Source: Microbacterium sp. C5A9
GTDB lineage: Bacteria > Actinomycetota > Actinomycetes > Actinomycetales > Microbacteriaceae
Direction of reading: 5' to 3'
Length of the DNA: 64,000 nucleotides
Assembly: GCF_022627955.1 (NCBI RefSeq)
Contig: NZ_JABXGD010000002.1
Span: 248,001 to 312,000, forward strand
Shown here: positions 1 through 7,216 of the stretch, in pieces
Numbering within the stretch: position 1 is the stretch's first letter
How the letters are laid out: the number at the start of each line of letters is the position of its first letter
Notes under the pieces: model-generated
Seen by the model: the letters and a program-made list of their open reading frames with translations, nothing else
The model's database searches: none
Told to the model about the DNA's origin: nothing
Position numbers and translations under genes: made by a program

Positions 1-941
1 AGAGTCGTGAGGGCAAAGCGCAGGTCGAACTGGCGCAGCTCGAGTACCTGCTCCCACGTCTGCGTGGTTGGGGCGACTCCATGAGCCGACAGGCCGGTGG
101 GCAGGTCGGCGCCGGTGGAGCCGGTATGGGCTCGCGTGGCCCCGGTGAGACGAAGATCGAGCTCGACCGTCGCCGCATCCGCACCAAGATGGCGCTGCTG
201 CGTCGCCAGATCCGCGACTTCGGTCCGGCTCGGGAAGCCAAGCGCGCGGAGCGCCGGCGCAACACGATTCCGTCCGTCGCTATCGCCGGTTACACGAACG
301 CCGGCAAGTCGAGTCTGCTGAACGCGCTCACGAGTGCGGGCGTTCTGGTCGAGAACGCTCTCTTCGCGACCCTCGATGCGACCGTACGCAGGTCGGAGAC
401 CTCCGACGGCCGTGTCTACACGCTCACCGACACCGTCGGCTTCGTCCGCAACCTGCCGCACCAACTCGTGGAGGCGTTCCGCTCGACTCTCGAAGAGGTC
501 GGGGATGCCGACGTCGTGCTGCACGTCGTGGACGGGTCTCACCCGGACCCCGCCGGGCAGCTGCAGACCGTCCGCGATGTGATGGGCGATGTCGGCGTGC
601 GGGACATGCCCGAGCTGGTGGTGTTCAACAAGGCCGACCTGATCGACGAGGGCGAGAGGCTCGTCCTCCGTGGGCTCGAGCCCAAGGCCCACTTCGTCTC
701 CTCGCGATCGGGTGAAGGCGTCGAGGAGCTGCGCGCAGCGATCGAAGAGGCCCTTCCGAAGCCGGCGGTCGAGATCCATGCGCTCGTTCCGTACGATCGC
801 GGCGACCTCGTCGCGGCGATCCACGAGACGGGGATGCTGCTTTCGGTCGAGCATCTCGAAGGCGGAACAGCGGTGCATGCTCGTGTGTCCGAGCGCCTTG
901 CCGCGGACCTCGCCCGGTTCGCCGCCGACGCGGACGTCTGA
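1..941 (+). CDS. hflX: GTPase HflX, 5' end outside window
   Basis: This is the C-terminal 312 codons of HflX, the ribosome-associated GTPase that rescues or splits stalled 70S ribosomes. The reading frame (codons from base 3) is open to the left edge, so the true start lies upstream. The visible part begins with the end of the HflX N-terminal region, a coiled-coil and glycine-rich linker (about bases 3-270). The G domain follows: P-loop GYTNAGKS at about 288-311, switch II DTVGF at about 430, NKAD at about 628-640 and a late SSRSG motif. A short C-terminal domain ends at 941. The gene is convergent with the SIMPL gene, with six bases between the stops. The family assignment is secure; only the N-terminus is missing. 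Confidence 0.95.
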   Translation, partial: SREGKAQVELAQLEYLLPRLRGWGDSMSRQAGGQVGAGGAGMGSRGPGETKIELDRRRIRTKMALLRRQIRDFGPAREAKRAERRRNTIPSVAIAGYTNAGKSSLLNALTSAGVLVENALFATLDATVRRSETSDGRVYTLTDTVGFVRNLPHQLVEAFRSTLEEVGDADVVLHVVDGSHPDPAGQLQTVRDVMGDVGVRDMPELVVFNKADLIDEGERLVLRGLEPKAHFVSSRSGEGVEELRAAIEEALPKPAVEIHALVPYDRGDLVAAIHETGMLLSVEHLEGGTAVHARVSERLAADLARFAADADV

Positions 942-947
942 GTCCGA

Positions 948-1616
948 TCAGCGCGCCAGGAACCGTGCCTCGACCGTCGTGCTGATGACGATCTCGTCGG
1001 GCTCGTAAGCCATCGACGCATCGGCGAGAGCGGCGGATTCCTGCAGGAACCCCCGTGCCTTCGCCATGCCCGCGAAGGGCTGGGCAGGCGTCGGAGCGAT
1101 CAGGCCGACATCGGCGATCTCCACGGGAACGACATCTTTGAGTCCCAGGGCGGTGGCGTAGGCCTGCGCTCGCGAGACGGCCACGCCCACGGCCTGTGCG
1201 GCGACATCGCGTTCGATACGGGCGTTGGTGTCGGGCGTGAGATGCCAGTTCACCCAGCCGACCTCGACCCCGTCCCAGGGAGAGATGTCGGAGACCCAGA
1301 TCGACAGTTCGGATGCCTCGGTGAACGTCGCGGTGAGGTCGATGCTCGCGTAGTACACCGGGTCGAGCCGCTTCCCCTCGCTGTTCCACGGCCGCTCGGC
1401 CCGCATGGCGAGCCGGGTGCTCGTCCAGTCGACGATCGTGCCGGACTCCTTGCGACCGGTGATGCTGTCGCGCACGGGCTCGGTCAGGCGCATCACGCGC
1501 TCCACCACGGATGCACGCTCCGGTCCCTCGGTGCGCACCGTGACCCGGATGGTGGCGCGCTCGGGCGCGACTCTCGCCTCGTGCTCGCCGCGGACGGTGA
1601 TGGTCACTTCGCTCAT
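948..1616 (-). CDS. SIMPL-domain (DUF541) protein
   Basis: A 222-residue protein with the SIMPL/DUF541 signature: an opening VTITVRGEHEARVAPERA strand pair and the typical repeated 'RAQAYATALG' helix towards the C-terminus. Many family members are secreted or periplasmic, but no signal peptide is visible here, so it may be cytoplasmic. The biochemical role of the family is poorly defined. The start is supported by a TAGAGT box (1623-1628) ending six bases before the ATG, which suggests a leaderless transcript. It is the only gene between hflX and ssrA on this strand. Confidence 0.8.
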   Translation of the reverse strand: MSEVTITVRGEHEARVAPERATIRVTVRTEGPERASVVERVMRLTEPVRDSITGRKESGTIVDWTSTRLAMRAERPWNSEGKRLDPVYYASIDLTATFTEASELSIWVSDISPWDGVEVGWVNWHLTPDTNARIERDVAAQAVGVAVSRAQAYATALGLKDVVPVEIADVGLIAPTPAQPFAGMAKARGFLQESAALADASMAYEPDEIVISTTVEARFLAR

Positions 1617-1758
1617 GGGGCGACTCTACGCCAGCAGTGTGTCGACCCGCGGAATGGCGGAGCAGCGATGAACGTTGTAGTCTGTGATGCTCGGGTACTT
1701 CGTTTCCCGGGTTGGAAACTCCACAGTGTGACAGCGGCTCCTTCGAGAGAAGGACCAC

Positions 1759-2128
1759 GGGGCTGATCGGTTTCGACAGCGCCTGTGAATCCACGAGAAG
1801 CGGGCCGAGGATGCAGAGTTATCTCGTAAACGCTCTCTGCAAAAAAATAGTTGCCGAAACCAAGCGCAACGACTTCGCCCTCGCTGCATAAGCGAGCCCG
1901 ATAGTCCGTCAGGCCGTATGTGATTCCGATACGGATCCTGGCGTCATCTAGGAATCTTGCTGCGTGATGGCGTCTGGACGTCACGTGGGACTCTTCCCAG
2001 GCTGGGCTTGTCGACTTAGGTGTCTGTGACAAAGGTCGGAGCCGAGCAGAACGTCTGCACAGACTGCGCCCGGAGAAGGCGTGGAGACTCAGCGTTGGAC
2101 GGGGGTTCGATTCCCCCCAGCTCCACCA
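1759..2128 (+). ncRNA. ssrA: tmRNA
   Basis: Transfer-messenger RNA for trans-translation of stalled ribosomes, about 370 nt including an encoded CCA. The 5' end GGGGCTG pairs with CAGCTCC just before the CCA at 2128 to form the acceptor stem, and a GGTTCGATTCC T-arm precedes it. The TAGTT box at about 1848-1852 is followed by the resume codon GCC (1853) and the tag AETKRNDFALAA, ending in TAA at 1889-1891. The tag ends in the ALAA degron expected for proteolysis. The 3' part (from 2105) is also the left attachment site of the prophage, so integration regenerated this end. No clear sigma-70 promoter was identified upstream; a weak TAGTCT lies near 1678. Confidence 0.95.
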
Positions 2129-2200
2129 GGTCGCTGTCACGAGCAATGAGGCCCGCCTCCCTAATCACCATTAGGGAGGCGGGCCTTTTTTGCGTTGTGG
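2105..2200 (+). repeat. attL: ssrA 3' end plus terminator
   Basis: Left copy of a direct repeat shared with 9145-9240. The first 36 bases (2105-2140), spanning the T-arm, acceptor and CCA of tmRNA plus 12 downstream bases, are identical to 9145-9180. The following hairpin region is nearly identical. This is the usual arrangement for a tyrosine-recombinase element that integrates into the 3' end of tmRNA. Confidence 0.85.
2150..2191 (+). terminator. ssrA rho-independent terminator
   Basis: A perfect 16-bp stem (2150-2165 with 2170-2185), a four-base loop and a run of six T. It lies directly after ssrA. A diverged copy is present at 9190-9230. Confidence 0.9.
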
Positions 2201-2208
2201 ATAACTCG

Positions 2209-2622
2209 TCAGGCGGCGAGGCCTGCCCACACTTTGCCCACATCTGCCGCTGTCGCACGCTCGTCCAGTCGGTTCGCGACGTCGTCGAGGTCGTCGTCGA
2301 AGAGGTCGGCGTACGTGTCGAGTGTCATCGCCGCGGACTTGTGGCCGAGCATCCGCTGCACGGCCTTCACGTGCGCGCCCGAGCTGATCGCCAGCGACGC
2401 CGCGGTGTGACGTAGGTCATGCGGGGTGAGGCGCTCGAGGCGAGCTTCTTCCGTCGCGCGGGCGAACCAGGATCCGGCGCCCTCACTCGTCTTGGCTCTG
2501 CGCAGGTAGTGCCCGTTCGCGTCGCCGAACACCAGATCGCTTTTCGCCTTCCCCTCGCACTGTCGCTCGAGCGCGGCGGCGAGGAACGCCGGGAATGGAA
2601 CGGTGCGCTTCTCTAGTGCTCG
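2209..2622 (-). pseudogene. int: Tyrosine-recombinase integrase, C-terminal fragment
   Basis: The C-terminal 135 or so residues of a phage integrase. Visible motifs are KRTVPFP, the HDLRHTAASL box (His and second Arg) and LGHKSAAMTLDTYADL with the His and the nucleophilic Tyr. The first catalytic Arg and the whole core-binding/arm domain are missing. The frame stays open to a stop at 2647-2649, but the integrase-like sequence stops at about 2615, where tail-protein sequence begins on the opposite strand. A GTG at 2530-2532 could start a shorter product, but it would be inactive. It reads away from the deletion towards attL, as expected for a phage integrase next to its site. Confidence 0.85.
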
Positions 2623-3548
2623 GCTCGATGAACCGCGACCCGCAGATCATCGGCACCGCCGCGCACACGGCGGTGGTCGCGACCGAGACGAAGCTTCTGC
2701 TGGCTCACGGTCGACGCTTCATCAACATTCGGAAGTGGCTGATCGACTACGGCCTCGCCACCGCGGGCATAACGCCGACGGCGGGCGATCTCGCGGACAT
2801 CGCGAACGACCTGGTGCCGCCGTCACTCCGCGTCGACCGCGTGCACCCTACGGCGCAGGCCTACCGCTTGGCGGCACTGGTCGTCGCTGCTCGACTGCGT
2901 GAGCTGGGATGGGCGCCGCCGAAGGTGCGCGCGGTGCACGAGTCGCTGTTCGATGGCGCGGCGGGGACGACTCTCGCCGCTTACACCCCGGACACCGGTC
3001 CGGGGTGGACGCACGGTTCCGGGCTGACGGCGGCGACACTGAACGGCTCCGGCCGACTCATCACCCCCGCCTGCACACCGCTCGTGAACGTGCAGGCAGA
3101 AAGCGGCATCGTCGAAGCGGACATCCTCACCCCGTCGGGTGCGGATCCGTGGCCGTCGATCGGTCTGACCATGAACGTGAACTCGTCCGCGGTGACGGTG
3201 CAGCTCGCGTTCACGATGACGGAGACCCTGCTGTCGCTGCTCATCATCCGACCGGCCGCGGACGGCGGGAACATCACGCTCAAGAGCATGACGAACCCGG
3301 CAGGACGCGGCGACACAGCCACATGGCGGCTGATCCGCGAGCGAGACCGCGTGCGCGTCTCCCGCGCAGGTGTCGACCTGATGAGCGTCCGGCTCACGGA
3401 ATCGCAGCAGGGGATCCTCATGGGGAACACCCTCGCCGGGATCCGTGTAGCCGGTTCGACGCTCGTTGCTCCGGCGTTCCTGCGGTTCAAGTTCTGGGCC
3501 TTACGACGGCGCAGAGCTCTGAGCCTCAGAGGTCGTCAGGAGTTGTAG
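2595..3548 (+). pseudogene. Phage tail protein with SGNH-hydrolase end, truncated
   Basis: The 317 codons read as the C-terminal part of a tail or tail-fibre protein. The first 110 residues resemble the end of an SGNH/GDSL hydrolase domain: helices followed by DRVHPTAQAYRL, where the D-x-x-H pair would be the catalytic Asp and His. The nucleophile Ser block and the Gly/Asn blocks are absent. The remainder (about residues 125-300) is beta-rich and probably a jelly-roll-like receptor or attachment domain. The true remnant begins near 2613, where it meets the integrase fragment; the ATG at 2595 lies in antisense integrase sequence. The last 13 bases overlap the convergent HNH gene. Assignment to a tail protein is inference from domain and position. 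Confidence 0.6.
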
Positions 3549-4348
3549 TCGGGCACGATCGGCGCCCGCCCGTGCAGGAAGTACTGCATGCTGCCCATGC
3601 TTTCGAGATCGCTGGGCGGGATCAGGTTTCGAACGGTGACGGCGCGCCGCCGGTTCGGCCACACCTTCACCAGGCGTGGCTCCATGCGCCGGATGCGCGA
3701 GTCGATGTGGTTCGCGAGGGCTCGGCCTCTGCCGGGGAAGGAGAGGATCACGTGGACGTAGAGGAACCCGATACCCCACGTGCCGAGATTCACGGTGGAC
3801 CGTGGGTCTCCTTCGGCGATAGCCGTGTGACGGTCATCCACGACGCCATGGGCGTAGCCGTTGGAGCCACCTTCGAACGCGAGCTGTGGGAGTGCACCTA
3901 TACGGATGATGGTGCCGGAGGGCGGCAGCTGAGTGCGGTAGAGCTCGTGGAACAGAGCCGCACTTGCGTGTCCATTGCTGCTCCGGTCGCTCATCGTGCG
4001 CAGCAGTGCGACGCGTGACGCCCAGCGACTGAAAGCAGCGACGCTCTGAGCGGGGATGTCCTGGCGTTGTCCGTTTGCCAGGGCAACGAGCACGGGCTCG
4101 ATCTCCACATCGATGTCGTTCATCCAACCGCTGTTGCACGTGCCGCAGACCTCGCGCACGGTGACCTCGAAGATCGACACCGGCATCCGTGTGTGCTCGG
4201 CCTCGTCATCGCCGGGCCGGCGAACCCGCAGCAGTCTCGGCGATGCCGGAATCCGACCCCGCAAGGAATCCCTGAAGAGATGCTCCCGCGTGAGCTTCGC
4301 TACCTGCCCGCAGAACGCGCACGCGCGACGCGACCCATCATCCGACAT
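3536..4348 (-). CDS. HNH-endonuclease-like protein
   Basis: A 270-residue protein with an N-terminal zinc/HNH-like arrangement: C10-x2-C13, then T20-R-E-H23, and a second knuckle C68-x2-C71-N72 with W75. This is the order seen in HNH nucleases that bind a structural zinc, where the EH and CxxCN elements flank the active-site His. The rest (residues 80-270) has no motif I recognise and may determine specificity. The start is supported by TACGGT exactly six bases upstream, i.e. a probable leaderless mRNA, so the gene can be expressed from the otherwise silent prophage. It runs against the phage late genes and is followed on the same strand by the HEPN-like gene 25 bases upstream of its start. 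A role in phage exclusion or DNA restriction is possible but unproven. Confidence 0.6.
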   Translation of the reverse strand: MSDDGSRRACAFCGQVAKLTREHLFRDSLRGRIPASPRLLRVRRPGDDEAEHTRMPVSIFEVTVREVCGTCNSGWMNDIDVEIEPVLVALANGQRQDIPAQSVAAFSRWASRVALLRTMSDRSSNGHASAALFHELYRTQLPPSGTIIRIGALPQLAFEGGSNGYAHGVVDDRHTAIAEGDPRSTVNLGTWGIGFLYVHVILSFPGRGRALANHIDSRIRRMEPRLVKVWPNRRRAVTVRNLIPPSDLESMGSMQYFLHGRAPIVPDYNS

Positions 4349-4372
4349 GCCCCCACCGTAGGGGGTGCGCGC

Positions 4373-4954
4373 TCAGGAGGAGTACTTCTCTGCTCGTGCA
4401 GCGACCTCCATCACCATGACGTATAGGTCTCGCAGCGACACCTTGACGTTGAGTACTGCGATCTCCGCGGTCTCAGGGTCGATGCGTCTCAGGGTCATGT
4501 ACGGCTTGTCCTCGTAGCCGTTGTGGAGATAGTGCTCGGGGAAGATGTTGTGGTCCGCAATCGGGGCGCCGGGGCTGCTGAGGAAGAAGCTGTCGAGTCG
4601 TTCGTCGAAGTGCTCGATCGAATCGCGAACGGCACGATTCTTCAGACGCGGATCCGGTTTCAACAGCTCCCGCATCCTCAGCCCTCGAGCCTTAGTGAAC
4701 TGAATGTGTTCGGGTGTCCAGTCCCGCTTGTTCACCGGTGGCCAGAACACCTTCGAGATCTGTGCGACGGCCGAAAGCATCATCTGCGCGTACGCGAAAC
4801 ATGCCATGTGGTCGCGCGGACTCTCTGGTGGCTTCCTCATCTCCTCTGTGAGAGCTACCCATGCCATCCAGGTGAATTCTCCCTGAGTGACAACCTCCCG
4901 GCAGTAAGTGCCCAAGGCGCGCGGATCTTCGCCGAGTGAGTAGTCCAGATGCAC
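4373..4954 (-). CDS. HEPN-like hypothetical protein
   Basis: A 193-residue, mostly helical protein. Residues 104-122 contain R110-D-S-I-E-H115 followed by FDERLD. This fits the Rx4-6H signature of HEPN ribonucleases and resembles the 'EHFDER' stretch of uncharacterised HEPN-like proteins; the common Asn after Arg is Asp here. The N-terminus is not a signal peptide. The GTG start is supported by TAGATT seven bases upstream, a likely leaderless promoter. Base composition is lower in GC than the surrounding genes, consistent with recent acquisition. It lies between tail and lysis genes, a common place for cargo genes in phages, and faces the opposite way. Function unknown; HEPN assignment is tentative. 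Confidence 0.5.
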   Translation of the reverse strand: MHLDYSLGEDPRALGTYCREVVTQGEFTWMAWVALTEEMRKPPESPRDHMACFAYAQMMLSAVAQISKVFWPPVNKRDWTPEHIQFTKARGLRMRELLKPDPRLKNRAVRDSIEHFDERLDSFFLSSPGAPIADHNIFPEHYLHNGYEDKPYMTLRRIDPETAEIAVLNVKVSLRDLYVMVMEVAARAEKYSS

Positions 4955-5011
4955 GCTGCCGAATCTATCCGATCCGCGACACGCGACTCTTCACACGAAA
5001 GGAAAGGCCCC

Positions 5012-5185
5012 GTGACAGATGCTCAACCTCCTGGCCATGACCAGGTCCGCGCGATCTTGACCGCTGAGGGTGTGCCGCCTCGCATCACGCTCGACATTGG
5101 CGGCAGCGACGATCTGAGCGGCGACGGCCTTGTGAACGTCCGTCTCGGCGACGACGGTCACGAGCTCGTGTTCGAGGACGCCTGA
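5012..5185 (+). CDS. Small phage protein, unknown function
   Basis: A 57-residue acidic protein beginning with GTG at 5012. An AGGAAAGG ribosome-binding site at about 4999-5006 fixes this start over an in-frame ATG at 4949. It ends two bases before the hydrolase gene, so the two are co-transcribed. The C-terminus (DIGGSDDLSGDG...) is Asp/Gly-rich. No family recognised; the position suggests a late phage gene. Confidence 0.55.
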   Translation: MTDAQPPGHDQVRAILTAEGVPPRITLDIGGSDDLSGDGLVNVRLGDDGHELVFEDA

Positions 5186-5187
5186 CC

Positions 5188-5604
5188 GTGGCATTCACAT
5201 ACACGGGCGAGATGGTCGACCTCGGCTTCGGGCGCGGCTGGCTGAGCCGCCCTGCCGCCGCATCGATCCGCCGCATCGACCGGCAGACCGGGCACCCGCT
5301 GCAGATCACCGAAGCCGGTCGCACCTGGGGTCGCCAGAACGAGCACTGGCAGAAGTACCTCCGCGACGGCTGGCCGATCGCCCTGAACCCGAACACCCCA
5401 TCTGAGCGCCAGAAGGGCCTCTCGATCGACTCCGACGAGGCCCAGCGCATCATGGCGATCCTCGAGGACCACGGCTGGCGCCGCACCGTCTACCGGTGGG
5501 TCAACGGCAAACGGACCCTGGTCGAGCCCTGGCTCTTTCGAGTACTTCCTGCACCTCGACAACCACCGCCACGACCCCGACCCCACCGCACCACCTGTCC
5601 CTGA
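5188..5604 (+). pseudogene. M15-type peptidoglycan peptidase (endolysin), inactivated
   Basis: Resembles the VanY/M15 D-Ala-D-Ala carboxypeptidase-type endolysins of actinophages. The frame contains QITEAGRTW, then residues 72-83 in the place of the SxHxxGxAxD zinc motif, and EPW near the end. Two defects are visible. The motif His is Arg74 (CGC at 5407-5409, one transition from CAC). At 5533-5541 the expected W-H-F-E-Y reads W-L-F-R because the His codon is changed and one extra base shifts the frame. In the other frame, E-Y-F-L-H-L-D-N-H follows and stays open into the next gene. Both zinc ligands are lost, so the enzyme is very probably dead. GTG start at 5188. Confidence 0.65.
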
Positions 5605-5617
5605 GGAGGACGAAGAC

Positions 5618-5980
5618 ATGAAGATCATCCGATGGGCCGCGAACGGGGCCTGCTGGCTCATGACGGACGAGTCCACCGACTACATCGCAACCGGCCCCGC
5701 GCTCGCCGCGCTCGAGAGAATCTTCGGCCCGGCGAAGACCGTCGAGAACGACGCACTCACTGCGGTCGTCGCATCGCTGAAGGTTCCGTGGGCCGCGATG
5801 GAGTCGACGTTCCGCAGCCAGGCGTTCGACAACGAGTCCCGCTTCGGCAAGGGCACGTCCTGGACGCGGACCATGGCGAAGGCGCAGCGAGAGACGCTCG
5901 CCGATGCCGGTCTCGCGAGGTCGATCACCGACCTGCAGAAGGCGATCGGCAACGCCAAGACGGCAGTGCCGGTCAGCTGA
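5618..5980 (+). CDS. Phage protein, possibly detached endolysin C-terminus
   Basis: 120 codons from an ATG preceded by GAGGAGG at 5603-5609. The frame is continuous upstream with the shifted frame of the endolysin (…PVPEEDED before the ATG). It may therefore be either a separate gene or the original C-terminal region of one longer endolysin, cut off by the frameshift near 5536. The protein has a FGPAKTVENDALTAVVASLKVPW segment and a basic C-terminus. No family recognised. Its TGA overlaps the ATG of the next gene (5980). Confidence 0.5.
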   Translation: MKIIRWAANGACWLMTDESTDYIATGPALAALERIFGPAKTVENDALTAVVASLKVPWAAMESTFRSQAFDNESRFGKGTSWTRTMAKAQRETLADAGLARSITDLQKAIGNAKTAVPVS

Positions 5981-6391
5981 TGCGCGGCCGACTGCGTCGG
6001 TGGGGCGGCGAGCCGATCGTGATCCCTCGAGGGGCGATGGTGACGAAGTACATCTTCACCACGCTCCTCGGGGTCGCGGTCGCGATCGCCACCGCACCGA
6101 CGCTGGATCAGGTCACCTCCGCGTCGTGCTCGTCGTTCTGTGCGCTCGGCATGGTGCCGACCGGAACGCTCGCGACGATCGGCTCGACACGGAAAAATGT
6201 GGTGGCGGATCGAGTTCAGCGGCGCCATGTGCGTCGTCGCGCTACTCGCCGTCTACGCCTTCGCCCCGATCGTGCTGATCCTCGGAGGCGACGTTGAGCG
6301 GCTCGCGTACTCGGTGATCGCCCTCGGCTTCATGGTCTTCCTGACGACGAGGATCGTGACCCTCATCCGGCGCGGGGACTCCGATGGTTGA
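5980..6391 (+). pseudogene. Phage membrane protein with A-run frameshift
   Basis: The gene starts at ATG 5980, overlapping the preceding stop, and reads MRGRLRRWGGEP and then a hydrophobic helix (YIFTTLLGVAVAIAT). At a run of five A (6193-6197) the frame degenerates into Arg-rich sequence. The +1-shifted frame continues as WWRIEFSGAMCVVALLAVYA with two further hydrophobic helices, ending at 6391. Reading the run as four A restores one protein of about 136 residues with three membrane segments. It could be a decayed gene, a sequencing error in a homopolymer or programmed slippage; decay fits the neighbouring endolysin. Its end overlaps the next ORF by eight bases. Confidence 0.6.
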
Positions 6392-6785
6392 ACTGATCTT
6401 CCAGTACGTCCTTCCCGGAGCGATCGTCTCGCTCCTCGGCAGATGGTTTCTGCTCGCGGGTAAGCGCCGAGACAGGGGCGCATCTGAGGCAGCCGCCGAG
6501 GCCGCTCGACACGAGAAGCAGTTTCCCGGCTGGCAGGAGCTCGTCGACGAGAACCGACGACTCCGAGCCGACCTGACCGCCACCGACGAGAAGCTCTCCG
6601 CCATCGAGAAGCAACTGTCCGATGTGCGGAAGGAAGACACCCGCAAGATGCAGGCCGTCGCCCGCATTCTCCGAGCACTGTTCGACCAGTGGCCCGGGGG
6701 AGATACCCCCAACCTCGGCCCCGCAGACATCGCGGAGATCGAAGACACCATTCCGCCCGAGTGGGTTCGCCGACGCGCTGTCTGA
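6384..6785 (+). CDS. Small membrane-anchored coiled-coil phage protein
   Basis: 133 residues: an N-terminal hydrophobic helix (residues 3-25, LIFQYVLPGAIVSLLGRWFLLAG), then a charged, heptad-rich stretch (about 35-95, ELVDENRRLRADLTATDEKL) that should form a coiled coil, and an acidic tail. Such one-helix coiled-coil proteins are common in lysis cassettes of actinophages, but no specific family is recognised. It overlaps the previous gene by eight bases. Confidence 0.55.
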   Translation: MVELIFQYVLPGAIVSLLGRWFLLAGKRRDRGASEAAAEAARHEKQFPGWQELVDENRRLRADLTATDEKLSAIEKQLSDVRKEDTRKMQAVARILRALFDQWPGGDTPNLGPADIAEIEDTIPPEWVRRRAV

Positions 6786-6794
6786 CAAGGAGAA

Positions 6795-7133
6795 ATGATG
6801 GATATCGCAATCCCAGTCGCGCCGCTCGGCGTGCTCACCCTGCTCGGCTTCTTCGCCCCGTACGTGGTCGCCGCGCTGAACGGTGCCCTGCCTTTTGTGA
6901 AGAAGTCGTGGCAGAAGAAGGCCGTCTCGATCGTCGTCTCCCTGGTACTCGCCGCGCTCGTGGTCGTGTTGTACTACGCGATCACGAAGGAGCCGATCAC
7001 CGACTGGTGGCTCTTTGCGCTCCTCGCGATCGTCATCGTGAACGCGTCCTATGCGCTGGTCACCCGCGACTCGGCTCCCGCAGTCGAGCGCGCCGCTGAA
7101 CCGCCCGTCATCGTCGCCCACGAGAACCACTGA
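6795..7133 (+). CDS. Holin-like small membrane protein
   Basis: 112 residues with three predicted membrane helices (about 10-30, 42-62 and 70-88), a short basic loop (KKSWQKKA) and a polar tail. Size, topology and position after the endolysin fit a phage holin, which makes pores in the inner membrane at lysis. Without a homology search this is an inference. AAGGAG lies seven bases before the ATG. Followed by a strong hairpin at 7156-7187. Confidence 0.5.
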   Translation: MMDIAIPVAPLGVLTLLGFFAPYVVAALNGALPFVKKSWQKKAVSIVVSLVLAALVVVLYYAITKEPITDWWLFALLAIVIVNASYALVTRDSAPAVERAAEPPVIVAHENH

Positions 7134-7155
7134 GCGCCGCGACACCTGCTCATTA

Positions 7156-7187
7156 GACCCCACCTAGCCTTCGGGCCGGGTGGGGTC
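7156..7187 (+). terminator. Hairpin after phage lysis genes
   Basis: Nine-bp stem (7156-7164 with 7179-7187) enclosing a CC-TTCG-GG inner hairpin. There is no clear T-run, so termination is likely but not certain. Confidence 0.5.
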
Positions 7188-7216
7188 ATTCGTCGTTGCA
7201 GCGCGGTCAGGCGGAT

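Noticed and set aside
1613..2258. ORFs on the minus strand over ssrA with WWSWGESNPRP and LVELGGIEPPSN
   Set aside because: These are translations of the antisense T-arm and acceptor of tmRNA, a frequent false-protein artefact; the same happens at attR (8950-9186).
2909..4018. 369-codon plus-strand ORF across the tail remnant and the HNH gene
   Set aside because: Out of frame with the tail protein and antisense to HNH; low-complexity Arg/His content.
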